DNA of 46,567 nucleotides, taken from NCBI GenBank assembly GCA_049670505.1, contig JBATTK010000028.1:1-46567 (forward strand), written 5' to 3'. The notes under the pieces are model-generated. The model had not been told where the DNA came from and searched no databases. It was given only the letters and a program-made list of their open reading frames with translations. Origin of the DNA: JBATTK01 sp049670505 (GTDB lineage Bacteria; Bacteroidota; Bacteroidia; Flavobacteriales; Flavobacteriaceae). Shown here in pieces: positions 27,271-35,228 of the stretch. Positions within the stretch are counted from its first letter, which is position 1. Every line of letters begins with the position of its first letter. Both the position numbers and the translations under genes were made by a program.

Positions 27271-27743
27271 TTAAAAGGGAATATTATATTTGTTTAAATC
27301 TGTTGGTGAATGTATTGATCAAACAGGTCACCTCTTTGGATGATAACAAAACCCAAAGCCTTCTACCCCTCTACAAGCATATCCAAAGGTAGCACATAAC
27401 CTTACACGCTCCATATGAACAGCAAAAAAGCGATTTATTCAATGAGTATACAAAATTAGCGGATACTGAAAAGCCCGGTATATTCTCATTCAATGCGTTA
27501 GATCCCGGTCTTTATACCCCTCCATCACATCACAGATAGCCTTTAGTTTATTTACCACATTTCAAATATCCGACCATACCATATGGTCGCATAATTTCTT
27601 GATTTACCCATTTGGGCTACCGAACAGAATGAAAATCACCATTTTTAGGGATTGTGGTAAGAATACTTACTTACTAAGTTGCACTCTGAAAAAGTCGTTG
27701 AAAAAACTTGTGTTTTACATCGGCAAACTGAAATACAACTTTC
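27271..27743 (+). other. Long leader region upstream of the injection-system operon
   Basis: This 473-base stretch separates the SusD-like gene from the first eCIS gene. No gene is convincing; a 61-codon open frame at 27599-27784 overlaps the eCIS start and resembles nothing. TATATTTG (27285-27292) fits the Bacteroidota -7 consensus but has no clear TTG at the expected distance. A perfect dyad at 27571-27589 is listed separately. The length and the dyad suggest this is the promoter and control region for the operon. Confidence 0.4.
27571..27589. promoter_or_regulatory. Perfect 8-base dyad, candidate operator for eCIS operon
   Basis: CGACCATA (27571-27578) and TATGGTCG (27582-27589) are exact reverse complements around CCA. 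The dyad lies 154 bases upstream of the first eCIS start codon in otherwise unstructured, AT-rich DNA. It has no T run after it on either side, so a binding site for a dimeric regulator is more likely than a terminator. No regulator gene was found beside the operon. Confidence 0.4.
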
Positions 27744-28355
27744 ATGTTTCGTACCGCATTGGAATTTATCAAAAGAGAGCTTGATCAGTATATAGTAGAT
27801 CGCGAACAGGATCCTGCCAACTATACACCCGGCAATGTGGTTGATCTTTTACCCGTTGTGCAACCCAATGGAGATTTGAACATTGATGAAAACGCACACG
27901 TTACCTTAATGTTAGTAGGAATCGAAGAAGAACGAAAAGAGGGGAAACGTCCTCATTATATGACTACCGATGATAGTCGGATGAAGAAATTGAACCCCCC
28001 GATCGATTTGAATATTTTTTTATTGTTCATTGCCAGCAACGGTAATTATGAAACCGCCTTAAGGGATTGCTCTAGCATTGTAGCATTTTTTCAGGCCAAT
28101 CCGGTTTTTGACCCCGAAAAATTTCCTGCACTGAATACCTCGGCCGTAGATCCGACAAACAAGCCTTGGCAATTAATTGAAAGACTGAGTTTTAGACTAC
28201 AGGACATGTCTTTTGAGCAGCAAAATAATCTATGGGCCATGTTGGGAGGCAAATATATCCCAAGTGTGGTCTACAAGGTAAATATGCTAACGGTATTCGA
28301 GACTAAAAGTGATAGGATTGCTCCTGCAATCAATGAAGTAAATTATAATAATTAG
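27744..28355 (+). CDS. eCIS cap/terminator protein, DUF4255 (Pvc16-like)
   Basis: The 203-residue protein matches the DUF4255 pattern: MFRTALEFIKRELDQYI at the start, ENAHVTLMLVGIEEERK, then DLNIFLLFIASNGNYETALRDCSSIVAFFQ and NPVFDP. The C-terminal WAMLGGKYIPSVVYKVNMLTVFE strand block is typical. DUF4255 proteins cap the distal end of the sheath-tube in PVC/Afp-type particles (Pvc16). Here the gene opens the operon instead of closing it. Its stop is 3 bases before the next gene. Confidence 0.88.
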   Translation: MFRTALEFIKRELDQYIVDREQDPANYTPGNVVDLLPVVQPNGDLNIDENAHVTLMLVGIEEERKEGKRPHYMTTDDSRMKKLNPPIDLNIFLLFIASNGNYETALRDCSSIVAFFQANPVFDPEKFPALNTSAVDPTNKPWQLIERLSFRLQDMSFEQQNNLWAMLGGKYIPSVVYKVNMLTVFETKSDRIAPAINEVNYNN

Positions 28356-28358
28356 ATA

Positions 28359-29546
28359 ATGGGGAGTCTTAAAGTAGCCTTTAGCGAATTATTCAGTGTT
28401 TCACTCAAGCAGCCTTTTTATGAGAATGGAATCAGTGAGAAATATACCGTAACCCCTGTATTGGATTATAAAATAGTTCCTACAAAGCATTGTCAAACCG
28501 TTCTTAATAGGTTAGAAATGATTATGAAAATCGATGCCGATAAAGGAGGATTTACCGTTTGGTGTCGCACCAACGGATCTAACGGGGCCAACGAATTGTT
28601 ATATTTTAAACCTCGGTCGGGAGATTTGCTCACCTTTGTAGTTACTTTAAGCAATCCATATTTTCTTAATTACAACGACCTCCCGCCGGAGCCGCCTACC
28701 GATAGGGTTTATTATTTTAACAACTTGGTTCCCGACCCTGTGGCGCCTAAGGATGATCTTCACTTGAGTTTCAATATCGCTGGTGTTTCCGATACCGATA
28801 CACTTAAAAAAATAGCTAATGGCTATGATTATCTACACCTTTCAAATGTTGCGCCCGGAACTGCAAAATTAGTGCATATTGCCAGTGGCTATGAAATGCT
28901 TCCAAGTTCACATATCAATCAAGGTGGACAAGCGCATCTGTCTTTCGATTTAACCGATTTCCCCAACGGCAAATGCGAACTACTAATTGGCGGAGTTAGC
29001 ATAGAAACTGCCTACAATATGGATGAAATGGGCGATACTCCGGTATTTGCCATTGTGGAATGTTCTTTGGACGAATTGGTATTGCCAAATTATAGGATTA
29101 TAGAAAATGACGGCTCCATAACTCCCCAGAGACCCAGGTATACACTATTGTTTAACAATAGACCCACTTTGTGGAGATACCAGGTCCTTCTTGAGGAGAA
29201 TAGCCCCCTTTACAAAGAACTAAGTAGTTTATCCGCTGCGGACAAGGCAGATTTTCTGAACCGAATAAATGTTATCAGCAACGATACGGGCGTCGTATTC
29301 GTCCCTACGATCATCTCTGACAAACATTTTGAGTTTGTTTCAAATACCCCAAAGCTATTGCAGGAGAAATACGTTTCCTCATCGAGCATTCCTGGCAATC
29401 CATTGACACTTGCACTAAAAAAATACGTGAATCATCCAACCATCCCCACGGAAGATATCAAAGTTAATTTACCCTATCCTCCTGCGCATCAATTAGATGC
29501 GACAAGCGATCCAGTAATATATTCTGATGTTTATTTAAACCTTTAA
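28359..29546 (+). CDS. Unrecognised eCIS-operon protein between cap and sheath
   Basis: I do not recognise this 395-residue protein. It has no signal peptide or membrane segment. The N-terminal half (about 1-225) is beta-rich with patterns like FTVWCRTNG, LTFVVTLSNPYFLNYNDLP, VYYFNNL and AHLSFDLTDFPNGKCELLIGG. The C-terminal half starts another segment (RPRYTLLFNNRPTLWRYQVLLE, about 255-276) and ends in FVSNTPKLLQEKYVSS and NLPYPPAHQLD. It lies 3 bases after the DUF4255 gene and 11 bases before the sheath gene, so it is almost certainly part of the particle. Position suggests a role at the cap end, such as joining cap to sheath; AlgoCIS is reported to have a cap adaptor. That role is an inference, not a homology claim. 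Confidence 0.6.
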   Translation: MGSLKVAFSELFSVSLKQPFYENGISEKYTVTPVLDYKIVPTKHCQTVLNRLEMIMKIDADKGGFTVWCRTNGSNGANELLYFKPRSGDLLTFVVTLSNPYFLNYNDLPPEPPTDRVYYFNNLVPDPVAPKDDLHLSFNIAGVSDTDTLKKIANGYDYLHLSNVAPGTAKLVHIASGYEMLPSSHINQGGQAHLSFDLTDFPNGKCELLIGGVSIETAYNMDEMGDTPVFAIVECSLDELVLPNYRIIENDGSITPQRPRYTLLFNNRPTLWRYQVLLEENSPLYKELSSLSAADKADFLNRINVISNDTGVVFVPTIISDKHFEFVSNTPKLLQEKYVSSSSIPGNPLTLALKKYVNHPTIPTEDIKVNLPYPPAHQLDATSDPVIYSDVYLNL

Positions 29547-29557
29547 AAAAGAACAAT

Positions 29558-31000
29558 ATGGCAAATTATCGATCACCAGGTGTTTATGTAGAAGAAATTT
29601 CTCTTTTACCGCCATCTGTAGCTGAAGTGGAGTCAGCCGTGCCTGCATTTGTAGGTTACACAGAAATGGCAACCAATTTGGTTGCCGATGATCTTCTCAA
29701 GATCCCGACACCTATTAATAGTTTAGGGGATTTCGTGCAATTTTTTGGGGGTCCTGAATCCGAGGATCCCACAAATATAGACATCGACGTAGATGAGTTA
29801 ATGACCGGTACGACCACAACAGGCTACAACGTAACTCTTACACTCGATAAACCGAATATGAGCAAACATATTCTATATCATTCCATTAAACATTTCTTTG
29901 CCAATGGTGGTGGCAAATGCTACATAGTTTCCATAGGAAAACTTACAGATAGTATTGCCAAGGCAGATATTGATGAGGGCATTGATCTAGTCGCAAATGA
30001 AGATACCCCTACCATGATCGTTGTACCTGAAGCCATTCATCTGAGCCAGGCGGAATTTGATAGTACCAATCAGAAAATGATCAATCAAGCTGCCCAGATG
30101 AAAGATAGATTTGCTATTATGGATACCCATATCACTACGGTACCCAAGGCGCCAAGTTCAGTGGTCAACGATAGTAAAACAGCAATAGACAATATTCCTG
30201 CCGACGGGGCCATACGAAGGTTCGGTGCTGTTTATTATCCTCATTTGTTAACGGCTTATGGCTACGAATTTGATTTCGATACCATTACTCTGGGCGCCCA
30301 TACGGTTAATGGAGCGGCTCCCACGGCAGACGACAAATCCGGAGCAATTCTCGGCGATTTGAAGAACACGGCGTCCGCTATGTATAATACCATAAAAGCT
30401 GAATATGGGAAGTATAATATTATTCTTCCTCCATCGGCCGCCATGGCGGGGATTTATTCTAGGGTCGATCGCGAAAGGGGCGTATGGAAAGCACCGGCCA
30501 ATGTTGGTGTTATGGATGTCATTAAACCTATGGTATCCGTGGCCAGGGCCGAGCAAGATGTATTGAACGTAAATTCCGATACCGGTAAATCCGTAAATGC
30601 GATACTTAGCGTACCGGGTTTTGGAACAGTCGTTATGGGAGCAAGGACACTGGATGGCAATGACAACGAGTGGAAATACGTGAATGTGCGTCGCTTTTTT
30701 AGTGTCGTTGAGGAGTCGATTAAAAAATCTACTAGTTGGGCCATTTTTGAACCCAATACGGCTTCTACCTGGGTTAAGGTAAAAGCCATGATCGAGAATT
30801 ATCTCTACCTGCAGTGGCGAGATGGTGCACTGGCCGGGGCTACCCCCGAGGAAGCGTACCAAGTGCGAATCGGACTTGGTTCCACCATGAATTCAGTGGA
30901 TATTCTGGAAGGAAGGATGATCGTCGAGATCGGAATGGCAGTAGCCAGACCGGCAGAATTCATAATACTCAGGTTTGAACAAATGATGCAGACTTCATAA
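29558..31000 (+). CDS. Contractile tail sheath protein (Pvc2-like)
   Basis: The 480-residue protein opens with MANYRSPGVYVEEISLLPPSVAEVESAVPAFVGYTE, the classic sheath N-terminus that makes the inter-subunit strand exchange. Later patterns include ILPPSAAMAGIYSRVDRERGVWKAPAN, GARTL, YVNVRRFFSVVEESIKKSTSWAIFEPN, LWRDGALAGATPEEAYQVRIGLG and a C-terminal EFIILRFEQ. This is the sheath that contracts to drive the tube. PVC and Afp clusters carry three sheath paralogues; only this one is present in the window. The start codon is preceded by an A-rich stretch. Confidence 0.95.
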   Translation: MANYRSPGVYVEEISLLPPSVAEVESAVPAFVGYTEMATNLVADDLLKIPTPINSLGDFVQFFGGPESEDPTNIDIDVDELMTGTTTTGYNVTLTLDKPNMSKHILYHSIKHFFANGGGKCYIVSIGKLTDSIAKADIDEGIDLVANEDTPTMIVVPEAIHLSQAEFDSTNQKMINQAAQMKDRFAIMDTHITTVPKAPSSVVNDSKTAIDNIPADGAIRRFGAVYYPHLLTAYGYEFDFDTITLGAHTVNGAAPTADDKSGAILGDLKNTASAMYNTIKAEYGKYNIILPPSAAMAGIYSRVDRERGVWKAPANVGVMDVIKPMVSVARAEQDVLNVNSDTGKSVNAILSVPGFGTVVMGARTLDGNDNEWKYVNVRRFFSVVEESIKKSTSWAIFEPNTASTWVKVKAMIENYLYLQWRDGALAGATPEEAYQVRIGLGSTMNSVDILEGRMIVEIGMAVARPAEFIILRFEQMMQTS

Positions 31001-31052
31001 ATAAGAAGCGCAAGCATATTTTAAATTTTTCTAAAAAATAAATCCATAAAAA

Positions 31053-31487
31053 ATGGCACAATATCCATTAACAGTATTTCACTTCAGCGTATCGTGGGGT
31101 GGAGAAGATATCGGTTTTTCAGAAGTCGGGGGACTCACCGTAGAGATAGATCCTATTGACTATAGAGATGGACTCATGTCTGCCAACACCTTGGCACTCA
31201 AACGTCCAGGAATAAGGAAATCAGGAAACATATCATTGAAGCGAGGCATATGTGCCGGTAATATTGACCTATATAATTGGTTCAATAACACCGGGCAGCC
31301 GAACATTGAACGTAGGGACCTCACTATTACCATGCTAAATGATGAAGGTGAACCCGTATTCGTTTGGAGCATCACCCAGGCATGGCCTATCAAATGCGAT
31401 GGCCCTGGACTAAACGCTACTGGCAATGAAATAGCGATAGAAGCGCTGGAATTGGCTCACGAAGGAATTACGCAATCCACACCATAA
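31053..31487 (+). CDS. Tail tube protein 1 (gp19/Pvc1-like)
   Basis: The 144-residue protein has the phage T4 gp19-like tube fold pattern: VFHFSVSWGGEDIGFSEVGGLTVEID at the start, then LKRGICAGNIDLYNWFNN and LNDEGEPVFVWSITQAWPIKCDG, and a terminal EIAIEALELAHEG. It should form the stacked rings of the inner tube. The adjacent paralogue (31494) is the second tube-type protein. The gap of 6 bases between them points to cotranslation. The 52 bases before it are AT-rich. Confidence 0.93.
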   Translation: MAQYPLTVFHFSVSWGGEDIGFSEVGGLTVEIDPIDYRDGLMSANTLALKRPGIRKSGNISLKRGICAGNIDLYNWFNNTGQPNIERRDLTITMLNDEGEPVFVWSITQAWPIKCDGPGLNATGNEIAIEALELAHEGITQSTP

Positions 31488-31493
31488 GATAGT

Positions 31494-31961
31494 ATGGCAA
31501 CTTACCATCCACCGATCGGTTTTCATTTTAAGGTAGAATTCTTAGATGTCAATGGTATGGATTCCGATACCGAACAAAGGTTTCAGGAAGTTGGAGGTCT
31601 GTCCTTTGAAGTTGAAACGGAAGATCTGGTAGAGGGAGGAGAGAACAGATTTGTGCATAAATTACCTAAACGGGCCAAGTATCCGAACCTTGTTCTAAAA
31701 AGGGGTATGCTACAAGGAACTGCAATCTTGGAATGGATCAAGTCCGCTTTGAACACATACTTTACAGTACTGGTCTATGACTTTAAACCCGCCGATATTT
31801 TGGTAACCCTTTTAGATGAAGCAGGGGAACCTCTGGCCGTATGGAATGTAGTAGGAGCCTATCCGGTGAAATGGACCACATCCGACTTTTCAGCGAAAGA
31901 AAATGCCGTTGTAGTAGAGACGTTGGAACTGGCATATAAGTATTTTGAGAAAACCTTATAG
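31494..31961 (+). CDS. Tail tube protein 2 (gp19/Pvc5-like tube initiator)
   Basis: This 155-residue paralogue of the previous tube protein has HFKVEFLDVNG, QRFQEVGGLSFEVETEDLVEGG, LVLKRGMLQGTAILEWI and LLDEAGEPLAVWNVVGAYPVKWTTSDFSAKENAVVVETLELAYKYF. In PVC/Afp-type particles a variant tube protein of this kind (Pvc5) makes the ring that joins tube to baseplate. It is slightly longer and more diverged than the main tube protein, which fits that role. The next gene starts 3 bases after its stop. Confidence 0.9.
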   Translation: MATYHPPIGFHFKVEFLDVNGMDSDTEQRFQEVGGLSFEVETEDLVEGGENRFVHKLPKRAKYPNLVLKRGMLQGTAILEWIKSALNTYFTVLVYDFKPADILVTLLDEAGEPLAVWNVVGAYPVKWTTSDFSAKENAVVVETLELAYKYFEKTL

Positions 31962-31964
31962 CGC

Positions 31965-32126
31965 ATGGCAGTACAAATCAATGAAGTGATCATTAGGGCG
32001 GTAGTAAACCCTACTCCTAGCACAGGTACGGCTTCGGAACCGGATTGTCCGCCCCAAGGGAGCAGCTCGGAATCGGAATTGGTAGAAAAGGTTTTGGAAA
32101 TACTTAGAGAGAAAAAAGAAAGATAA
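31965..32126 (+). CDS. DUF5908 mini-protein (Pvc6 position)
   Basis: A 53-residue open frame starts at ATG 31965 and ends at TAA 32124-32126. It fits exactly between the tube gene (3-base gap) and the LysM gene (3-base gap). The sequence, IN-EVIIRAVVNP at the start and ELVEKVLEILREKKER at the end, matches the pattern of DUF5908 proteins found in Bacteroidota contractile injection clusters. The short amphipathic C-terminal helix and acidic/Ser middle suggest a peptide that binds another baseplate component. Its position equals that of the small Pvc6/Afp6. Confidence 0.85.
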   Translation: MAVQINEVIIRAVVNPTPSTGTASEPDCPPQGSSSESELVEKVLEILREKKER

Positions 32127-32129
32127 AAC

Positions 32130-32810
32130 ATGGATACTCAAAGTTTAGCAAAACTTGCTTTTAACCTTAAGATTATTCCAATTGCCACAGAAGGTTTTCC
32201 AATTGGCCTGCCCTTTGTAGCTATGTTCAACCCCGAAAGCTTTTCTATTAAAGAGGATATTGACTGGTCGTCCGAATGTGCTCCTGGAGATCGCGGATCA
32301 GATCCCCAATACCAAAAAACAAAGCCAAGAACCTTTTCTATCTCATTTACGCTAGATGGTACCGGAGTAAATACCAAGGGCGTAAAAATACCCGTTACAG
32401 CCCAGATTGCCCTTTTTAGGGCTACCACCACAGGCATTAAAGGAGCCTTACATCGTCCTAACTTCCTGATCGTACAATATGGAACCTTTATAAACACCTG
32501 TGTAATGCTCTCCTCTGAAGTGAATTACACGATGTTCGATATGTTTGGACTACCCATTCGCGCCAAGGTAACTGCCCGTTTTGTGGAACGGACCATTAAA
32601 ACCCTGAGTGATATTTTGGGAATGTTGTCCTCCCCGGACCTCACCCATAGCAAAGTAGTGCAAGAAGGAGACCTTTTGCCCTTATTGACCAGAGATGTCT
32701 ATAAGAATCAGGACTATGAGATCCAAGTGGCAAAAGCAAACAAACTAAAAAATTTCAGAAAGCTCCAGGCCGGATCAACTTTGATTTTTCCGCCAATTGC
32801 CGTTGAATAA
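32130..32810 (+). CDS. LysM-domain baseplate/tube protein (Pvc7/gp53-like)
   Basis: The 226-residue protein has an N-terminal CIS-tube-type region (about 12-165) with PFVAMFNPESFSIKEDIDW, PRTFSISFTLDGTG and PNFLIVQYGTFINTCVMLSSEVNYTMFDMFGLPIRAKVTARFVE. The C-terminal 50 residues (about 178-224) form a LysM-like module: VQEGDLLPLLTRDVYKNQDYEIQVAKANKLKNFRKLQAGSTLIFPPI. This is the layout of Pvc7 and the T4 gp53/gp54 equivalents that lock the tube onto the spike-wedge complex. The LysM module probably mediates assembly contacts instead of peptidoglycan binding. Confidence 0.9.
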   Translation: MDTQSLAKLAFNLKIIPIATEGFPIGLPFVAMFNPESFSIKEDIDWSSECAPGDRGSDPQYQKTKPRTFSISFTLDGTGVNTKGVKIPVTAQIALFRATTTGIKGALHRPNFLIVQYGTFINTCVMLSSEVNYTMFDMFGLPIRAKVTARFVERTIKTLSDILGMLSSPDLTHSKVVQEGDLLPLLTRDVYKNQDYEIQVAKANKLKNFRKLQAGSTLIFPPIAVE

Positions 32811-32820
32811 ATTTTGAATT

Positions 32821-34479
32821 ATGGCGTCATTAGCAAGTACCGTACCTGGCACAGAAAGTACTCACAACGTAGTGAGCAGGAAAGTATTTGTTGGGGTTCA
32901 GGGAGGTCCTTTAACTGAATTGAGTAATGAAATCGGGCTTTATACCATAACCATCAATAAATCTTACAATAAAGTGGCCTTTGCCAAGATGTCATTCCGG
33001 GATGGGTCAATGGCAGAACGGGATTTTGAGTTGAGCAATTCAGATAGTCTAAAGCCCGGAAATGAAATCAAAGTACAATTGGGCTATGAAGGAGAGGTCG
33101 AGACAGTTTTTGAGGGAATTATCGTAAAACACGGTATTAAGGTCAAACGTAGCGGTCCCTCTTTACTCTTGATCGAAGCTAAAGATAAAGCCATTAAGTT
33201 AACGGGAGCCAGAAAAAGTGCCTATCACCTAAACAAAAAGGATTCTGAAGTTATTACACATTTAGCGGGCGATCTTCAAAAAGATATTGAAAATACCACC
33301 TATACAAATAAGCAATTGGTCCAATTTAATGTTTCCGACTGGGACTTTATTGTTACCAGGGCCGAGGCTAATGGCATGTTGGTTTTCACAGACGATGGTA
33401 AACTGGTAGTAAAAAAACCGAGTACTGAGGGCGAACCCATTTGCACGGTCACTTACGGGGATAATATTTGGGAGATAGAAGCAGAGACGGATACCAGAAA
33501 TCATGCCCAACGAATAAGCGGTCAATCCTGGGATTACACACAACAACAATTGGAAGAATCCGGTCAAAGCACAGTGCAATTTGCGGATACGGGGAATTTT
33601 TCCGCTACCGAACTGGGCAATGTTCTGGAGTCTGAAATAAAGCTGATCCATCCTGGAAACCTTACCGTAGAACAACTGAATGATTGGACCAATGCCTATG
33701 CTATGAGGACTCATCTTGCCCATGCCGTAGGCAGGGTGCGAATACGGGGAAGAGCCAATATAAAGCCGGGTGCACTGATTACCCTGGCAGGTGTTGGAGA
33801 CCGTTTTAATGGTAATGTATTTGTTACAGGTATTCTCCATCACTTTGAAGGACAATGGCAAACCGATGTTCAATTTGGATGGAGAGATGAATGGTTCTTT
33901 AAGAAAGATGACGTCATGGACAAGTCGGCCGGCGGACTATTACCCGGTATCTCGGGACTTCAAATTGGGATAGTTAAAAGCGTGGATGATGAGGACGGGC
34001 AGTACCGCGTAAAGGTGCATTCGCCATTAATTACTTCCGAATCCAATGAAGGGGTATGGGCCAGAGTTTCGGCAATAGATGCAGGAGCGGGCCGCGGGGC
34101 CTATTTTAGGCCTCAAGAAAATGACGAGGTCGTACTCGGTTTTTTAAACAATGATCCCCGCGAGCCCATAGTATTGGGGTACTTACACAGCAATGATACC
34201 AAGCAATCCCCTTTGCCCGAGCAAGCGGATGCCCTTCAATATGGCTTTGTTACCCAGGAGGGAAATAAACTAATTTTTGACGATACCAATAAGAGTATCA
34301 AACTCAGAATACCCGCCGGAAGTGGAGAAAAGACATTATTTATGGACAGTAATTCAGGAGCATTTGAGATGAAGGATGAGCATCAAAATACCATCAAAAT
34401 GGATGCCCAGGGAATCACTATTCAGGCAGGAAGCGGAAAAAATATAACCATATCGGGCACACAGGTTGCCATTAATTAA
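32821..34479 (+). CDS. VgrG-like central spike protein (Pvc8)
   Basis: The 552-residue protein has three parts. A gp27-like region (about 30-370) has GPSLLLIEAKDKAIKLTGARKSAYHLNKKDSE and FNVSDWDFIVTRAEANGMLVF. An OB-fold like gp5 (about 380-460) has GIVKSVDDEDGQYRVKVHSP, WARVSAIDAGAGRGAYFRPQENDEVVLGFLNNDPREPIVLGYLHS. A beta-helical tip region (about 465-550) ends in ITIQAGSGKNITISG. It trimerises as the central spike on which the PAAR protein sits. No extra effector domain is fused to it. The stop is 11 bases before the PAAR gene. Confidence 0.95.
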   Translation: MASLASTVPGTESTHNVVSRKVFVGVQGGPLTELSNEIGLYTITINKSYNKVAFAKMSFRDGSMAERDFELSNSDSLKPGNEIKVQLGYEGEVETVFEGIIVKHGIKVKRSGPSLLLIEAKDKAIKLTGARKSAYHLNKKDSEVITHLAGDLQKDIENTTYTNKQLVQFNVSDWDFIVTRAEANGMLVFTDDGKLVVKKPSTEGEPICTVTYGDNIWEIEAETDTRNHAQRISGQSWDYTQQQLEESGQSTVQFADTGNFSATELGNVLESEIKLIHPGNLTVEQLNDWTNAYAMRTHLAHAVGRVRIRGRANIKPGALITLAGVGDRFNGNVFVTGILHHFEGQWQTDVQFGWRDEWFFKKDDVMDKSAGGLLPGISGLQIGIVKSVDDEDGQYRVKVHSPLITSESNEGVWARVSAIDAGAGRGAYFRPQENDEVVLGFLNNDPREPIVLGYLHSNDTKQSPLPEQADALQYGFVTQEGNKLIFDDTNKSIKLRIPAGSGEKTLFMDSNSGAFEMKDEHQNTIKMDAQGITIQAGSGKNITISGTQVAIN

Positions 34480-34490
34480 ATAGGAATTCA

Positions 34491-34784
34491 ATGCCAGATG
34501 CAGCAAGAGTAACAGATAATCATAGTTGTCCAATGAGCAATCCGGACGGCAGTCCACATACGGGAGGACCCATTTTACCCCCGGGTGTCGCCAATGTCCT
34601 TATTGGAGGACAACCGGCCGCCGTAGTTAGTGATTCCTGTACCTGCGCAGGGCCACCTGATAGTATAATTTCCGGTTCTGGCAGCGTAAAGATAGGTGGA
34701 AAATTCGCTGCAAGAAAAGGAGATCCTACTTCTCATGGCGGCAGCATTACCGTAGGCTTTCCGACAGTAAAGATCGGTGACTGA
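34491..34784 (+). CDS. PAAR-domain spike tip protein
   Basis: The 97-residue protein is a PAAR-type tip: ARVTDNHSCP at the start, then GGPILPPGVANVLIGGQPAAVVSDSCTCAGPPDSIISGSGSVKIGGKFAARKGDPTSHGGSI and GFPTVKIGD. The repeating G-x-V-x-I-G-G pattern gives the sharpened cone, and His/Cys residues (His12, His near 82, the CTC pair) are candidates for the metal site. It would cap the spike trimer. It has no C-terminal toxin extension. Confidence 0.95.
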   Translation: MPDAARVTDNHSCPMSNPDGSPHTGGPILPPGVANVLIGGQPAAVVSDSCTCAGPPDSIISGSGSVKIGGKFAARKGDPTSHGGSITVGFPTVKIGD

Positions 34785-34808
34785 TAGCACAAATAGAATT
34801 AAGTAACA

Positions 34809-35228
34809 ATGGAAAATATCGATAAATCATTTTTAGGAACTGGATGGAATTTCCCACCCACCTTCAATCGCAAATGGCATGGTGTAGAGATGGTGTCTCA
34901 AGAAGAAGATGTACGTAGCAGTATAGAAATTATCCTGTGTACCCTTACCGGGGAAAGGGTGAAGCTACCCACTTTCGGGTGTAATCTGAGGCCTCAGCTC
35001 TTTGAGGCCATGAACGTTCCGAACATAGCTTTGGCCGAAAAATTTGTGCATGACGCCCTGGTGTATCATGAACCTCGAATCATTATTGAAGATATCAGTT
35101 CGACACCATTTCAGGAAGAAGGCAGATTAGAGATCAATATACAATACTCCATAATTGCTACCAACACCAGATACAACTACGTATTTCCATTTTATATGGA
35201 TGAGGCCACAAATATTGAAAGAGGATGA
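34809..35228 (+). CDS. gp25-like baseplate wedge protein (Pvc9)
   Basis: The 139-residue protein has the GPW/gp25 pattern: FLGTGWNFPPTFN at the start, EDVRSSIEIILCTLTGERVKLPTFGCNLRPQLFEAMN, AEKFVHDALVYHEPRI and a final FPFYM. The conserved EDVRxSI/L...TxxGERVxxPxFGC core is complete. gp25 initiates sheath assembly at the baseplate. Its stop codon TGA overlaps the start of the next gene by four bases (ATGA), which indicates translational coupling. Confidence 0.95.
   Translation: MENIDKSFLGTGWNFPPTFNRKWHGVEMVSQEEDVRSSIEIILCTLTGERVKLPTFGCNLRPQLFEAMNVPNIALAEKFVHDALVYHEPRIIIEDISSTPFQEEGRLEINIQYSIIATNTRYNYVFPFYMDEATNIERG

Noticed and set aside
27599..27784. A 61-codon plus-strand open frame in the eCIS leader.
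   Set aside because: It overlaps the DUF4255 start in another frame and has no family resemblance.
30248..30862. A 204-codon minus-strand open frame inside the sheath gene.
   Set aside because: It lies fully within the sheath gene, resembles no protein family and has no promoter or neighbours on that strand.
33262..33873. A 203-codon minus-strand open frame inside the spike gene.
   Set aside because: It lies fully within the VgrG-like coding sequence with no recognisable motif.
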